From the NCBI GenBank assembly GCA_030849805.1, contig JASANZ010002253.1, positions 1-64,000 on the forward strand: a DNA stretch of 64,000 nucleotides. The letters run 5' to 3'. Positions 50,901 through 59,200 of this stretch are shown here, in pieces. The notes beneath the pieces are model-generated. The model had not been told where the DNA came from and did no database searches. It saw only the letters and a list, made by a program, of their open reading frames with translations. Position numbers and translations under genes: made by a program. This DNA comes from Sergeia podlipaevii (taxonomy: Eukaryota; Euglenozoa; Kinetoplastea; Trypanosomatida; Trypanosomatidae). Position 1 is the stretch's first letter. Every line of letters begins with the position of its first letter.

Positions 50901-53556
50901 CGAAGGTCACTTCGACGTTGACGATGGCGAAGAGGAGGAGGCGCTTACCCATGCGACTCACGAGGGCGACGGCGAGCCTTTGGGTGTGCTGTCAGCGCAG
51001 CGTGGTAGCGTAGTAGTGGGGGGCGATGGTGACACAACTGCTTCATTGCCATTGCCGTATTTGTACGGCGAGGAGTTCGAGGAGGCGGTAGTTTATGAAA
51101 CAGACGTGGATAACAGCGCCTCTGATGACGATGATGAGAGTAGTACTAGCAGCACTGACGGTTCTGCGGACTCGTCAAGTCCCGTGCGCGACGGCGGTGG
51201 TAGCAGAAGAATCGCTACGACAGCCACCACCACGACTACCACGTCTCTCACTAGGGGCTCGGAGAACAACAGTGACAGTGAGGAGAGGGACTGGGGCGAG
51301 GTGAGCGAGAGCACGGAGGGCATCTTGTCAGACCGCACCATGACATCCGACTCCTCAGACACGGAGTCGGAGATGAGCAGCGCAGCATGCAGTCGCACAC
51401 ACTTGCATAGTGGACATGGCCATCACGGTCATCACCACCATCAAAGCCCGAACACGCTTCAGGTGCGACCTGCTGAAGTGGTGGTTGCCTTTTTAACTTG
51501 GCAGTTTGCCGCTGTGCTATTCCTCGTGATTGCTCAACAGTGCTTGTTTCTTGGCGTCGACATGTGGGTGGCGCTGTGGCTCTCCGAGTGGAGCCCTATC
51601 TCTCCCAGACTGCAGTCTGCTCTTGCACTTCTTGTGGGAATTTTTGTAATGGGTGTGTGCTCTACTCTTGTGTTTCTCCCCGCTCGCGTGCTGGCGTGCT
51701 TCCGATGGATCGGAGGCACTATGCACGCGGCGTGTGCACGCGCGGTGGAGAGTGTGCTGCGGCTACCAGTCCCACTTATGGATGGTCGTACTGCTGTGAC
51801 GGTGCTCAATATTCTTGCCAAGGACTTTAGTGTTGCGCTGCGCGGTGTGCCTGAGACCATCAACGTGCTGCTTGGGGCGGTGGTGCAGATTGCAATCGTT
51901 TGCGCCTTCAATGTGTGTGTGAACCCTTTCTTTCTGCTCCTTCTTCCCACAGCGTCTTGCCTCTTCTGTGGTGTTGCGCATCGCGCCGTGGTGGTGACGC
52001 GGGAGCTGCGTCGCTTAGAAACGCGGTCTATGAGTAGCACTCTTACACTGTTGCGCGAGGCGTTGGAGGGAGCGCCTATGGTGCGCTGCTTCGCCATGCA
52101 GGATACCATCCGAGAGGAGTATTGCCACTCTCTTGACACGGCCAACTCGGCTACCGTTACCGAGTTCATGTGCGACTGCTGGGTTGGACTTCGCATTCGT
52201 GCTGTGTCTGTGCTCTTGGCGAGCTTGGTGGCGATTCTGGGCGTACTCTTCGCGGGGCCTCGCATGGAGCCAAGTCTCACCGGAGTGGCCATCTTGCTCT
52301 GCATGCGGGTGTCTCATATGCTCGCGGTGGCGTGCAGCGCGTCAGTGCGGGTGCGTGCGCAGTGGGCCTCGTTACGGCGAGTTCTCAAGTTACTTCGACT
52401 TCCTGCTGAGCCTCTCACAACCAAGGGGAGTGCAACAGTGGAGACGTACTATGCCCAGAAGGAAGGAGAGCTGCTGGAGTATAGCAGCTTCGCCTTTGCC
52501 GCAGGTTCCTGGCATATCGGCAATAGAAATAGGAAGGGCAGCTGTGCTGGTGGACTTGGTACGTGTATCCCCAACTACGGCGCGGTTGCCACCAATAGCT
52601 CTACGGGCATGCACTCTGTGAGCAGCTACTCGGGCTTCGGTCTCAGTCCTTATCCAGACGGCACCCTTGCCATTTCGATGAACAACGTTTCTGCACGCTA
52701 TCGCCGCGGACAACCGGATGGACTGCTCAACTTCTCCCTTTCTATGCAGTTTGGCGAGCGTGTCGGCCTTGTCAGCCGTGCGGGGCATGGAAAGTCTCTT
52801 GTGGTGAGCGCTCTGCAACGTTTGGCGACGCCTGGTGATGGCGCTATAACCGGTAGTTGTGGCAGTATTCAAGTACGCGGTGAGGACGTTGATGCCGTGC
52901 CGTACCCCATTCTACGCAGTTGGTTCGCTATGATACCACCTGAGCCTCTTGCGCTGCGCGAGACATGGCGACACCATCTTATGTGGGGGGTCGGCACCTC
53001 TGAGACACAACAGCAGCAGGACATGGGTGGAGGAACCCTCAGCTCAGACACACTCCCGCTCTACAGTGACGACGCGCTATGGTCTGCCTTGGCCGTTGTC
53101 GGACTTGACGCTCCGGTGCGTCGCGCTGGAGGGCTAGACACGCCTGTCTTTTCCTCAAAAGCTTGCGCTGGTAGTAGCGTGATCGCTGCTGGTGGCATTT
53201 CTGCTGCGGCTGTTTTTCAGTTGTTGTGCCTTGCGCGCGCGGTGCTGTGGAGGACTCCGATGGTGATTCTCGAGGAGGCTTCGCCTGGCGATAGCCGTGT
53301 GGATGCCATTGTGCAGCGCGTGATGCGCGCGGAGTTGCGGGCGTGCACGTTGCTGATGATTGCGCGACGCATGGCGACGATAGAGGCGCTCTGCTCGCGT
53401 GTTGTAGTGCTAGAAGATGGTGAGATAGTGGCGACGCTCGAGCGCTCTGTGGAAGATGTGGAGAAGGGCTCTGCTACTTTTGTGGATACCTTTGGCGCCG
53501 AGGGCGGAACGCACATCCCCAAGACACTTCAGGATATTGTTGCGTACTTTGACTGA
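44905..53556 (+). CDS. Giant ABCC-type ABC protein with degenerate ATP sites
   Basis: This 2883-residue protein has the layout of a full ABCC (MRP-like) transporter with large disordered inserts. Membrane segments occur near residues 200-228, 430-490 and 560-595. A cysteine pair module (Cys607, Cys610; Cys665, Cys668) follows. ARWTFNWLDPF (about 1020) is the conserved ABCC entry to the first core domain. NBD1 has an intact Walker A (GPVGAGKST, 1687-1695), the Gln loop QEPWLQND (1811), a signature reading LTASV instead of LSGGQ, and Walker B IYLLDG. NBD2 has a Walker A with His in the loop (GHGKS, Lys2630), a signature changed to ISAAAV, and Walker B VILEEAS. The linker has long acidic/Ser runs and a His-rich patch near 2165-2175. 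Both signature motifs are poor, so ATP hydrolysis is doubtful. The substrate is unknown; kinetoplastid ABCC proteins include thiol-conjugate pumps. Confidence 0.9.
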   Translation: MEESDKGKVPHTPASRRPCKRSAQPSNEQAQPLTPLGTPPCPLRPSSSGHQNAATRPPLPHRTPVTPVSTAHVTSETMALLSPPRSAARKLNPTASTSSISHSAAAAVTTATGPSSPRGAMKTGKRGKRRASANSSGSSVGDKCSSDRAQPRSSRSSTSHSAGRVTAASTSVSARKRHPESVQAVFQNWRATLRRQSWLSFILSFAYHIVHILIIISLVTSPLLMRSTTFSAQTLGRALLNAQGDLPKGVEVGSAGNKGKDGGTLAPLLPAASSVAVETVWAIHDELFFLEEGRLVQPASIADSFARRDARQRDGNSRDRGKLGGTNRTRNGGTGDGGRGASGKGDTDDHTYVTTARRDANKIDSSLKQKVVVEGDAVDPMQPPPLPPPIAHLVSPPPLPGRRLTDRKKTIGGKNTLSKLVAAWEASPLYSSPLALLLYYYLYCVIGAIVLCVGTQGVLTGHTSLIRLAAVLLELVWFTHHGGHSFVVYTWLLRLSHRSPAVRADEPFLKRGSPYAAVRNDGSVQFFWFYQRDGGKGDDDGGPIAVAKMDMKTYLYEDASTIGNVAYVMSAIFITVLVACLLKDFQRALDALAGLRSLKEPDGYARCPLCSELTEYCVDGRQGISGTGGDSVCDKNEESSVSKRRKLVRWLHSRRGGAFLDWLLCRVCRRFRRTTVLSYKSGAGPWTRELAAAQNMREALRGIDMGFYAPSRLQGSGDAEESSSESSSGSDSTDTSEEDEREGGLVKVIVVANATSNPSTAAAQSKLLDVKREEDYHHTLPHRHHEQVEGEGEAQEAAATAALKRRRRKEQRAAEERQYLMHTTRHVHHRCAKLHLDAEDADDSSSKEDEEEEETSSSFSSTASSSSESANALLIENNPSSAFAAFSPSPGRETEAGNAVLHGPRKRVVIKEGDNIVSYADSASAVVAAARGSLSNYENSFFVNSSGRRGGAMVPNYGATSMGLGGGGEERPFSPLTGRGEGSAVATSTSHFVQRTVYDTLRDADDEFRPGNAFPCLDKASTVARWTFNWLDPFITFAMIEPTLLRHERFLPALPDDYTSLEHIGIPAWRLWVFRKHWYSGLVSTPSAALLPTEEALVLLDSGPQQQQLFHSPIEEESGSSENRTVVASGRKRALSMTKLRPQRPKRSHSERLFLSITGPLSRFFAALFNFLYIDRSVAVQDGYRRLARGMLRDRLVESIRSEGGDLSYEPNAVAMAELLSTDDEEAEMLAGVAENNNDKDKDECNSESSAGCDSNISKFPSHLRHQLSLNDVSAFSLFLQHDSGRCFAYRAGPLLLLSEALRFCVIPVIFRILSVLVQKAELVGGDDDDTNNSVTSSDVESGAFMWCLLLVLLLTGQSLVFYAYWRRASEAALGATTAVRTMILEKTLALPLAQRTFDDDDVIALAAADAQLCGAALVILHRTWSYPLRAIVAALFIRSYLGSGGWLPALVLLAIACAAVPALRRSAHTLRQRQREMPSRSGRLACMREVLLHLRQAKSMLLEGLYARRVQRSLGREREGEQRVTGARAARTMAGSGTYVAIIFCTLAAYAYAQQRRQQQGGDIRESTLGLESVLVLVPALTVFALLWEPLTELPALFTSVARGYLAMKRVEGFLRQSPDEFAGTWMDLTLLDPEEQQRARQRRGAVVCQGSSFTWQHDLTPEDPRPLLRDVFMRIRPGELVVVQGPVGAGKSTLLLAILGEVNRCVREDALLSSSTYSGRSYEHPESEVSVVSLADVDSRGRFRVPGSVSSMRPSSAASSPRTVTSDPGHSSADSLLLPPVTGLPPKRVDTTAAEGGFSVFGTCVYCSQEPWLQNDTIRANITAGGLGQVRSMRWYRTVIRACALETDFDELERGDETVVGEKGEEELTASVRARVALARAVYSKADIYLLDGVLSPLDTATRTHIVRHVFRGLLKRKTVIAATNVGLAALQPHRIFTVVGTGGVREDTALYKSVARDDEHGVHSTEGGGGGDGAMVRSTSGYSRGKQSASAHSEDDEGHFDVDDGEEEEALTHATHEGDGEPLGVLSAQRGSVVVGGDGDTTASLPLPYLYGEEFEEAVVYETDVDNSASDDDDESSTSSTDGSADSSSPVRDGGGSRRIATTATTTTTTSLTRGSENNSDSEERDWGEVSESTEGILSDRTMTSDSSDTESEMSSAACSRTHLHSGHGHHGHHHHQSPNTLQVRPAEVVVAFLTWQFAAVLFLVIAQQCLFLGVDMWVALWLSEWSPISPRLQSALALLVGIFVMGVCSTLVFLPARVLACFRWIGGTMHAACARAVESVLRLPVPLMDGRTAVTVLNILAKDFSVALRGVPETINVLLGAVVQIAIVCAFNVCVNPFFLLLLPTASCLFCGVAHRAVVVTRELRRLETRSMSSTLTLLREALEGAPMVRCFAMQDTIREEYCHSLDTANSATVTEFMCDCWVGLRIRAVSVLLASLVAILGVLFAGPRMEPSLTGVAILLCMRVSHMLAVACSASVRVRAQWASLRRVLKLLRLPAEPLTTKGSATVETYYAQKEGELLEYSSFAFAAGSWHIGNRNRKGSCAGGLGTCIPNYGAVATNSSTGMHSVSSYSGFGLSPYPDGTLAISMNNVSARYRRGQPDGLLNFSLSMQFGERVGLVSRAGHGKSLVVSALQRLATPGDGAITGSCGSIQVRGEDVDAVPYPILRSWFAMIPPEPLALRETWRHHLMWGVGTSETQQQQDMGGGTLSSDTLPLYSDDALWSALAVVGLDAPVRRAGGLDTPVFSSKACAGSSVIAAGGISAAAVFQLLCLARAVLWRTPMVILEEASPGDSRVDAIVQRVMRAELRACTLLMIARRMATIEALCSRVVVLEDGEIVATLERSVEDVEKGSATFVDTFGAEGGTHIPKTLQDIVAYFD

Positions 53557-53817
53557 GAGTGTCTCTACAAATGTACAAGGAAGAAATGAGAGAAGAGAGA
53601 TATGAATAAAGTGAAGGACTTTATAACGAGACAAGATGCTTCCATGCGCGCGCAATCGCTGGGAATACTGAGTCATGATTTAACATGTTTTGGGAGCTTT
53701 AGTTCTTCCATTTCTTTTCGATGTACGTGAGTCAGTATTGACTTCCTTTTCTTTTGTTCCTTTATTTTTGCATTTTTTTTTTCCTTGAAGAGCGACAGAA
53801 ACAAGCAGAAAAGAGAG
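53557..53817. other. Short spacer with acceptor
   Basis: Contains the end of the ABC gene's 3' UTR and a T-rich tract (53761-53785) ending in CCTTGAAG, with the AG at 53789-53790, 27 bases before the next ATG. Confidence 0.6.
53764..53790 (+). promoter_or_regulatory. Spliced-leader acceptor of the unknown mitochondrial protein gene
   Basis: A long T-run, then TTCCTTGAAG with the AG at 53789-53790. The next ATG is at 53818. Confidence 0.55.
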
Positions 53818-55518
53818 ATGAAGCGAGTGCTTGCGACTACGCTACTCACCACTGACATGCGAGTCCGTGCTGAAGCCTTCTCTGTCTGCCCCGTGACTGT
53901 TTGCAACATCAGAAGGTACACTCAGAAGACTTCTCAGTACACAAACACTAGCGGCAAGTCTTTCACGCAAAAAGGAAGGAAGCCTTTACGTGGGATGGTA
54001 GAGGCTGCTACCGCTGCTGCGGATGAGAAGGCAATGGGGTGGAGCTACGAAGAGGTGAATCCTGCCACCGGCAAGACCTCTCTTGACGTGCTCTACGAGG
54101 CAAACCTCGATCGCATTCGAGCCATTCTCGAACAGCCGTTGCCTCGTCTGCCTCCAGATGGCACGATCGAGCCAGACTTTTTTGTTGGCTTTGCGCACTA
54201 TAACTATCGGCTTCGCGATGAGTACCGCGCGCTGATTGCGCGCGAGCTGCACGTGCCGGTGCAGGCGGTTCGCCTCTCCGTTGCGTGGAGCGGGCGGTTC
54301 GACGTGAGTCGCTTCTCTCGCGTGCAGAAAGTGTGTGGAGTCCACATTGAGCGATCTTTTTTTCGTGATGAACATCCTCGTCGTCATTCCAATACACGCA
54401 GCGGTCAAGGGGACGACGCGCAAGTAGAAAGAGGTGATGAGGATGGAAGCAGTGCCAGAGAAAGAGAAGCACAATCCGCTACAGGGGCAACGGAGAAGGA
54501 GCCTCTTCCATCGCATTTGCAGGCACGCGTGGATGCGCTTGTGGCGGCGATTGTTGCGCGCAGGACAGAGCACCTACTTTCTGCTCAGATGCTTCAAGCC
54601 GCTGGTGCAGTCCCAGAGGTTGAGTTTGCGCTCACCCAGCAAGAGCAACGGCTGCTTGCCCGCTTGCATGCTTGGATGAAGGAACACATTCTGCAAGCGA
54701 ACTTAGTTGTTCTCTTGTACGGCGGCAACACATCAGATCGCGATTACCAAAAGCTCAAGGTGCGGCAACAACTGCAGCAGAGCGGGACAACTAGTAAGAA
54801 GTACAATGTAGCCGCCGGCACAGATGCTATGAATACTAACCTCAATAGCAGTAGCGAAGGCACACCGTGGTATGCGGGGGATGCTGTAGAAGCGGCGCGG
54901 CAACGGGAGTACATTGAGAAGCGCTGGCTCAAGTCGTTTCACAGCCGTGAGGTGATACCGCGGATACTCTCACTCGGCACTCTTGCTTCTCAACTCGGGC
55001 ACGCGGTTGTCTCTGGGGAGGTAGCGAGTGCTGGTAATAGCAGCGAGGGGTCAGCTTTAGTAGAGGCGGAGCTTTTGCAATTTCTTTCTCATAAATGTGG
55101 CAAAGATGGCACAGCAGCGGGAAAGGAGTGTGCACTGCCGGTGGATGGTATTTTCACTGATGCAACAGCACTAGCGTCGCTCTCTACGGAGAAGCTTGCA
55201 CTCGCACAGCGATGGCTGTACTTGACGCGTCACGCACTCTTCTTTGGGTCACGCGGGATTGGCGGCGAAAGCGGTAGCGGTAGTGGTGGCGTGCGGGAAA
55301 GCAAACAGCTGCCAGCTATTTTTGTACATGGCGCGTACGCTGGTGGGCCTCAAGAAATGAGATACTTGCAGCACAACAAGCGAGCGATGGATGCGTTACT
55401 GCTGCACCCAAACGATATCACTCTCAAGAAGTCCTTTGCGAGCCGGTTGCGCAATGGCCACTCTCGGCTGCGTATGCATGAGGAGGCAGTTGCTGGAGCA
55501 CATGGTGGTGGCAGCTAA
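53818..55518 (+). CDS. Probable mitochondrial protein, family unknown
   Basis: The first ATG after the acceptor (53818) gives 566 residues. The N-terminus (MKRVLATTLLTTDMRVRAEA, then an Arg/Thr/Ser-rich stretch to about residue 50) has the features of a mitochondrial presequence. The best-ordered part is about residues 75-180: GWSYEEVNPATGKTSLDVLY, then PDFFVGFAHYNYRLRDEYRALIARELH, with many aromatic residues. A disordered acidic insert follows at about 200-230, then helical segments (VDALVAAIVARRTEHLLSAQM and LTQQEQRLLARLHAWMKEHI). The end is basic (SFASRLRNGHSRLRMHEEAV). No enzyme motif is recognised. A mitoribosome or complex-assembly role would suit the composition, but that is a guess. 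Confidence 0.75.
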   Translation: MKRVLATTLLTTDMRVRAEAFSVCPVTVCNIRRYTQKTSQYTNTSGKSFTQKGRKPLRGMVEAATAAADEKAMGWSYEEVNPATGKTSLDVLYEANLDRIRAILEQPLPRLPPDGTIEPDFFVGFAHYNYRLRDEYRALIARELHVPVQAVRLSVAWSGRFDVSRFSRVQKVCGVHIERSFFRDEHPRRHSNTRSGQGDDAQVERGDEDGSSAREREAQSATGATEKEPLPSHLQARVDALVAAIVARRTEHLLSAQMLQAAGAVPEVEFALTQQEQRLLARLHAWMKEHILQANLVVLLYGGNTSDRDYQKLKVRQQLQQSGTTSKKYNVAAGTDAMNTNLNSSSEGTPWYAGDAVEAARQREYIEKRWLKSFHSREVIPRILSLGTLASQLGHAVVSGEVASAGNSSEGSALVEAELLQFLSHKCGKDGTAAGKECALPVDGIFTDATALASLSTEKLALAQRWLYLTRHALFFGSRGIGGESGSGSGGVRESKQLPAIFVHGAYAGGPQEMRYLQHNKRAMDALLLHPNDITLKKSFASRLRNGHSRLRMHEEAVAGAHGGGS

Positions 55519-55555
55519 TGAGCTGGATGTTTTTTTTTTTTAAAGAGAATCCTCT

Positions 55556-55575
55556 ACACACACACACACACACAC
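55556..55575. repeat. (AC)n microsatellite
   Basis: Ten AC units just after the stop of the mitochondrial protein gene, probably in its 3' UTR. Confidence 0.85.
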
Positions 55576-56247
55576 GAAATGAGAAGTTGACATCTTCTCA
55601 AGTCTTTACAAGCACTGTTTTTTTTTCCCCCGTTATATTCAAACGACTAATGATCAAAAAGAAACAAAAACAAATATTGACTGCTTTTTAACCGCCATTT
55701 TTTTTTTTTTTTAAACGACGCTTTTGATGTGTTACTTTCTCTTTTGTTCATTATCTAATAAAACATCACTTTCTTCTTTCTTTTATTTTTACTAACGTGT
55801 GTGATATGGCAAATAGGAATTTGTGTCTGTGTGTTTGTAAAGTAGATCTTGAAGATTATTTTTCTTGCTAGGGCCTTTGAAATCTAGCTTTTTCCCCCCT
55901 AGAATACTCTTTTCTGAGGCCCTTCCTCTCCCCACACACATATACATACGAAGGAGTGCCAAAAGAAAAAATTCCTCAAAGGCGAAACACATCGTGCATA
56001 TTAGAAACACCAAACGACAAATACAGGAGTACTTAGGTGCAGTTAGCTCCCCTCCTTCTCTTCGCTTATCTAAGGAGGCAAGCTGTAGTTGCCTTCGCCC
56101 TTCATTCACGTTAGACAGAACTGTTACACAGCTATATTTGTATATAGTTCTTCCTTTTTTTTCCTTTTCTCTTTTTTGAAAGTGAGGGGGAAATAGTTAG
56201 AACATCTATTTTCAAAGCATCTAAGAGGAAAGAAACATATATCTATA

Positions 56248-56278
56248 CATATATATATATATAGAGAGAGAGAGAGAG
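56248..56278. repeat. (TA)n-(GA)n compound microsatellite
   Basis: About seven TA units pass directly into about eight GA units, ending 14 bases before the ATG at 56293. It is probably in the 5' UTR. Confidence 0.85.
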
Positions 56279-56292
56279 TAGTGGTAATAGTC

Positions 56293-59200
56293 ATGGATGC
56301 ATCCGCAAAGAAAAAGGCCTACGCTCTCACGCATGGTGGCGGTGGTGGCGAGGTGTTAGGTAAGAACCGGACCGCGATGGCTCGCGCCAGAGTTGCTAAA
56401 ACGCTGCAGCTTGAGGGCGACGTACCTCCACCCATCACACCACGCACTGAACTCCCTCTCAACAGACATCTTAGTACTCGCTATATCCCTGCACAGGTAC
56501 CATTTTCTTCTCTCTCGTGTGGCGAATTCCTCACCGCTCGTGATGTGCAGGACCTTTCCGTTATTTTTTGCCGCTATAACGTATTGCTTAACGACGTTGA
56601 AACTGGTGGCAGTCACAACTGCGAAGATCTCAGGTCACTGTGCTCACTCACACAAAATAGTGATGGTGGTGGTGGCGACTTTGGTAGGTGCGAATCGGCT
56701 ACATTCTCTCATTTCGGGGGTGAAGTAGAAAATGTTGCCAGTGGACCTGGCAGACAGCAACAGCAGCATCGCATGACTTCCAGTTCCGTTGGGCCCAGCG
56801 TCAACGTTAGTGAACGCCCTGCTCATGGACAACGGAAGCGGCTAGCACGAGTTGGATCAGGAACGCTAGTCGACAGTAAGCTTACACGTGACGAGGACGA
56901 TCGTGCGCTCTCCGTAGAGTGGCTTGTGGAGTTGCTTCTTGACATCATCGCAAGCCGCCTCGACGTGTCACTCACAGCAGCTGTCTCTGCGGCCTCACCT
57001 GGTGCCACGCTAAGAACTACTCACGTCAATTCTGCCATTGCCGTCGCTGGTAGTCATCCACAAGCAAATACCGCGAACCCTATGAACCTTGCCACCATTG
57101 CCGCTGCCGTCGCTAATACCAGCACGATGCGCCGGCACCGCGACAGCGTCTCAACTGTCGCTGGCGCAAACTCAAATGAATTAGCCAGCCCCCACCGCTC
57201 TGGTGCCACTGCGGCTGGTGGGAGTGGTGGTGGTGGTGGTGGTGGAGGGGGTTTCTCTTCTCGTCGTAGCTCCTCTGGAAGTGCCGCTCTGCTTGGCCAC
57301 TCCACACACTTTGACACGAACAATGCTGTTGCCTATCGTATGCGTCGCCGTGCGCTGCGCCAAGCGCAACTAGCCAAGTATCGTGAGGAGCTGATGTCCT
57401 GGGTCTCCACACTGGCACAGCCGTGCAACGCGCTGACCACGCCGGCAGTGTGGGAGGAGTGCGACAAGCAAGTGCGTCTGCTCTCGGAATACCGAAACAT
57501 CATCAAGCGTGCAGACACCCAGCGTACGCCCACGTCCAATGCCACGGCCAGTGGCGGTGCTTCGTATGGCATTGTCCAGCTCTCTGCAGCAGCGGAGCTC
57601 CGATGTGGGGGGTGGGGCCCCATTACGGACAAGTGCGCTTCCCCACGCAAGAGGTTAGGCAGCTTGAGCACCACCATGGGTGTGCCCACACCGCTATCTG
57701 CTCTCTCCAGTCCGCTGCACCGCCAAACCGTCAGAGGAGCAGTGACGGTGGTGGTTCCACAGCAGTGCTCCATGACGGATCCGATGAGTTTGTACACCTC
57801 TGCCCCCTCAATATTGGCAGACCAGTCTACTAGCGACCCTGCTATGTATCGTATTAACCTTGAGGATGCTACAAATAGTCTCTTGCGGCGGTTTCCGTTG
57901 ACGCACGCACCTGTGCCCACTTCGCGACGGAATTCATTCCAGAATAACAGCAGCGGTGCTGGTGCGTCGATATCATTTCCCGAGCAGGGTGGTAGCAACA
58001 GCTCTGGACATGCCTTTGCCTATCAGCAAAACAACAACAGCGGCGTAGAGGACACGATTGTTATCGCATGCTATGGTGAGCACGTGGATGGCACATCGTG
58101 CGCCATGTGGAGAGATATATTAATGCAGCCGCGCGCATGGTCGGGGGAGCTGTACGAATACTTAGAAGATGAAACAGCAAACGGATTCTTAGGGGCGGCA
58201 ACTTCCTCGGTTGCGGTTCGAGGGACTGGCAGGGCAAACGCGCTGGCTATTCAGAGGCAGCAACAAGAGCAACAGCGGCAGAATGCAGCCGCCCGGCGCC
58301 GACGCGAGCAGAGCAAGTACCATATTGTTTGCTGGAGCGACCTCACCAACAACTTCATTGTTGAGCAGGAGATTGAACTGTACCGGCGTGGTGCAGAGGC
58401 AATGTATTCTCGTGTTCCTACAATGACTCTTGAGGAAGATGACAGGACTAACAACCATCAGAAGAATCCCAGTGATGTTCCTTTGCTCTCTCCAAGCGAC
58501 CGGGATGAGGACGAGGATGATGAAGAGGAGAATGCAGCGGATATGGCGCACATGTCAGCGAACCGTTCACGTCGTCGCCACAGGACACGCAAGGGGAAAG
58601 AAGCCGTCTCAGATCCACAGAACTCTATTGTAGCTGACCTAGAGACCTTTGCGGAGGAATTGAAGGGCCTGCATACCCAGTCGGCCGATCATGCCATTGT
58701 GACGAAGAGCGGCCGCAACATCATCACAAGCGCCAAGGATGGAATTGTGAAAGTCTGGGAGACTTGCTGGGGTCAATTTGTGTGCAATATTTTGAACGTA
58801 GGCAAGGCGTGGGTTCTTCACATGTGCCTGCTGCACGACGATCAGTATCTGATGGTGGCAACCACTAATGCGGAGCTGACCATCTTGGAGTTTCCAAAGG
58901 GTTCCATTATACAGAAGTTCCGCGGCTGCACGACACTTTCTACTGCACTGCGCAAGGTGACCCAGGAGGGCACAACATATGTTCAGAGGTATGGCATTAA
59001 GCCAGGTGAGTGTGGCCCACACCGCATGGACTACCGAGAGGGCATGCCTGCGGAGACGTTTCACGCCATGCGCAAGGAGGCGCAGCTCGCCCATACAATG
59101 ACAGTGTTGCCAGCGAAGGCTATTGAAGGCTTCGTTACCCCAACGGCGCTTTTCTTTCATCCCGAGCAGGGTCTCTGCTTCTTTGGTACTGCTGAGGGAG

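Larger units (their letters stand above)
55519..56292. other. Intergenic spacer with simple repeats
   Basis: AT-rich with T-runs at 55530-55541 and 55698-55713, (AC)n at 55556-55575, and a TA/GA compound repeat at 56248-56278 that ends 14 bases before the next ATG. A T/C-rich tract at 56150-56176 is the likely acceptor tract for the WD gene. Confidence 0.6.

Noticed and set aside
51534..52304. Minus-strand frame of 256 codons inside the ABC gene
   Set aside because: It lies opposite conserved ABC transmembrane sequence and has no recognisable features.
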